A DNA stretch of 6,690 nt from Methanobacteriota archaeon. GTDB taxonomy: Archaea; Halobacteriota; Bog-38; Methanoflorentales; Methanoflorentaceae. The stretch is from positions 1 to 6,690 of the forward strand of contig JAJRBK010000189.1 in assembly GCA_028679495.1 (NCBI GenBank), given 5' to 3'. This document shows positions 5,642-6,690 of this stretch, piece after piece. Position numbers and translations under genes: made by a program. The notes below the pieces were generated by a model. The model was not told the DNA's origin and ran no database searches. It was given only the letters and a program-made list of their open reading frames with translations. Numbering within the stretch: position 1 is the stretch's first letter; the number at the start of each line of letters is the position of its first letter.

Positions 5642-5800
5642 GATCGGCACCTATCGCCCTTCGTTGTATCAAGATATTGCTCAACGATCGATTGGCACAT
5701 GTTAGGGCGCTAACTTGCGTGAGCCGTTTCGCTGGGCAAATAGTAGTCGCAAAGTTATGAAATAAATAGCTATGCAAAGCCTATTACACCGTTTGCGTGC
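5642..5800. other. Gap inside the ribosomal/SRP operon
   Basis: 159 bases separate the aIF6 stop from the LX start, long for an otherwise tightly packed string. I find no reading frame or tRNA. A small hairpin, GTTAG (5701-5705) with CTAAC (5710-5714) around a four-base loop, is present. A TATA-like AT-rich patch (AAATAAATA on the +, 5759-5767) could be an internal promoter firing leftwards. The last part (5642-5656) holds the LX ribosome binding site. Confidence 0.45.
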
Positions 5801-6469
5801 TCAAATAAATCCGAGTGCCTCTTCTATGCGTCCAAGCTCAATGCCAGTGGTTTCTAATCCTGCTACGTATCCCTTCGTGTTTGCAAGAAGAGATGACCCT
5901 ACCAGCGGAGATCCGTAGTTAATCGTTCCAATGTTTATAGGCGCTTGAAACACCTCTTCTAGTACAGAAAGCTCTCCATCTGTTATCTTCGGATGCGCCA
6001 AGACGCCGTTGTTTGTCGCACAAGCCGCCATGCCGACCGTCTTTAAACTGGCTAAGGTGCCACGGCGCACATCTACACGCAGAGTCTCTTCGACAACACG
6101 CTCAGCGCGTGTGATCAAATTGGGATTAATCAACGCGGCATTGTCGTTCGCAAGAATCACGTTTCCCGCTGCGTTTATTTTGCCGGGGAGTTTTCGCACT
6201 TTAAGCCCGTTCGCGTGTGCTTTAAGCTGTTTAATCTCACTTCTTGATGCACTGGAGGAAACCACGAAGCCGTTGGAATTTCCTGTAACGAGTGAGCCGA
6301 CAACTGAGCTCGAGCCAATAAAGAGGGGTGACGAATCTACCGCCAACTCACGTTCGAGGTTATGACGCGCTTCTTGTGTTATGGAAGGTGAGATCACTAA
6401 TAGGTCTTCTGTACATGTTGCAAAAACCCCAAGCACCGAGGTGCCATCAATGGCTACACGTCTGACCAT
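5801..6469 (-). CDS. eif6: Translation initiation factor aIF6 (50S anti-association factor)
   Basis: Binds the free 50S subunit and blocks premature joining of 30S; its eukaryotic counterpart also serves in 60S maturation. The 222 residues form the five-fold pentein propeller, and repeat signatures can be followed: IGSSSVVGSLVTGNSNGFVV (51-70), NAAGNVILANDNAALINPNL (99-118), TVGMAACATNNGVLAHPKIT (144-163), and LVGSSLLANTKGYVAGLETT (189-208) followed by GIELGRIEEAL. I chose ATG 6469-6467: the conserved start (M-V-R-R-V-A-I-D-G) aligns with the family, and GGAG lies six bases upstream. An in-frame TTG at 6499 would add ten unconserved residues. The L31e gene ends 36 bases upstream. The neighbour LX is also a large-subunit protein. 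Confidence 0.95.
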   Translation of the reverse strand: MVRRVAIDGTSVLGVFATCTEDLLVISPSITQEARHNLERELAVDSSPLFIGSSSVVGSLVTGNSNGFVVSSSASRSEIKQLKAHANGLKVRKLPGKINAAGNVILANDNAALINPNLITRAERVVEETLRVDVRRGTLASLKTVGMAACATNNGVLAHPKITDGELSVLEEVFQAPINIGTINYGSPLVGSSLLANTKGYVAGLETTGIELGRIEEALGFI

Positions 6470-6505
6470 GCCTGACTCCAGGACGTTCGCTTGTACCAAG
6501 CCAGC

Positions 6506-6690
6506 TCATGATTCTACCGAAAGCTCTGCTTCGACCACCCCGTCTTCGAATTTCATGGCACGCACGGTAATCTTGCTTGGTGGGTTGCTTGAACCTCGTT
6601 CCCAAATCCGCTCGTTGATCGAACTGTCAAGTTTGACCATATTAGGTTCTGCGCTGAGATGCTGTGCCAGATATGCACGTATCTCGGCGA
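6506..6690 (-). CDS. rpl31e: Ribosomal protein L31e, 5' end outside window
   Basis: Partial gene: it enters from the right edge (first complete codon at 6688-6686) and ends at TGA 6508-6506, giving the last 60 residues. The segment NERIWERGSSNPPSKITVRA (25-44), followed by MKFEDGVVEAEL, is the L31e signature W-x-R-G-x-x-x-P-P-x-x-I-x-V-R-A. The protein lies near the polypeptide exit tunnel of the 50S subunit, where SRP and other nascent-chain factors dock in archaea and eukaryotes. About 20-30 N-terminal residues are missing. It is the first visible gene of the leftward operon. In related archaea L39e commonly precedes it, but that lies outside this window. Confidence 0.94.
   Translation of the reverse strand, partial: AEIRAYLAQHLSAEPNMVKLDSSINERIWERGSSNPPSKITVRAMKFEDGVVEAELSVES

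Noticed and set aside
6467..6499. aIF6 starting at TTG 6499
   Set aside because: The ten added residues are not part of the family, and ATG 6469 has a well-placed GGAG.
1..6690. A new defence, mobile or CRISPR-type system
   Set aside because: Every sizeable gene is a recognisable archaeal housekeeping gene. There are no spaced direct repeats, transposase, integrase, or toxin-antitoxin pair. The MazG-like protein next to a histone is not the MazEF context.

Overview
The window looks like a chromosomal housekeeping segment of a euryarchaeon, probably a methanogen-type lineage (Methanosarcinales/Methanomicrobiales or relatives). The archaeal features are a histone fold protein, aIF6, ribosomal proteins L31e and LX, prefoldin alpha, SRP54/FtsY, and a tRNA gene that lacks an encoded CCA and carries an intron at a bulge-helix-bulge motif. 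The lineage is inferred from gene order and protein style, not from a search.

Left part, + strand: the C-terminal part of an archaeal histone (1-165) is followed after one base by a small MazG-type nucleotide pyrophosphohydrolase (167-454). Facing them on the - strand is thiI (527-1732), the tRNA U8 4-thiouridine synthase. Its conserved N-terminus can only be reached through a non-canonical ATT start codon behind a strong ribosome binding site. The longest open frame with a usual start would lose the N-terminal 92 residues.

Middle: about 440 bases (1767-2204) hold no convincing gene but contain three stem-loops. Then come a tRNA-Thr(CGU) gene with a 22-base intron (2205-2300, +) and a 46-residue SHOCT-domain microprotein (2432-2572, +).

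Right part, all - strand and read right to left: L31e (5' end outside the window), aIF6, LX, prefoldin alpha, ftsY, srp54. From LX to srp54 the genes are 2 bases apart, overlapping or abutting, so they probably form a translationally coupled operon. It joins large-subunit proteins, the 50S anti-association factor, a nascent-chain chaperone subunit and both GTPases of the signal recognition particle pathway. A 159-base gap separates aIF6 from LX and may hold an internal promoter or processing site.

I see no mobile element, CRISPR array, phage gene or defence system. The items most worth checking are the ATT start of thiI, the SHOCT microprotein, the structured non-coding stretch and the intron-containing tRNA.
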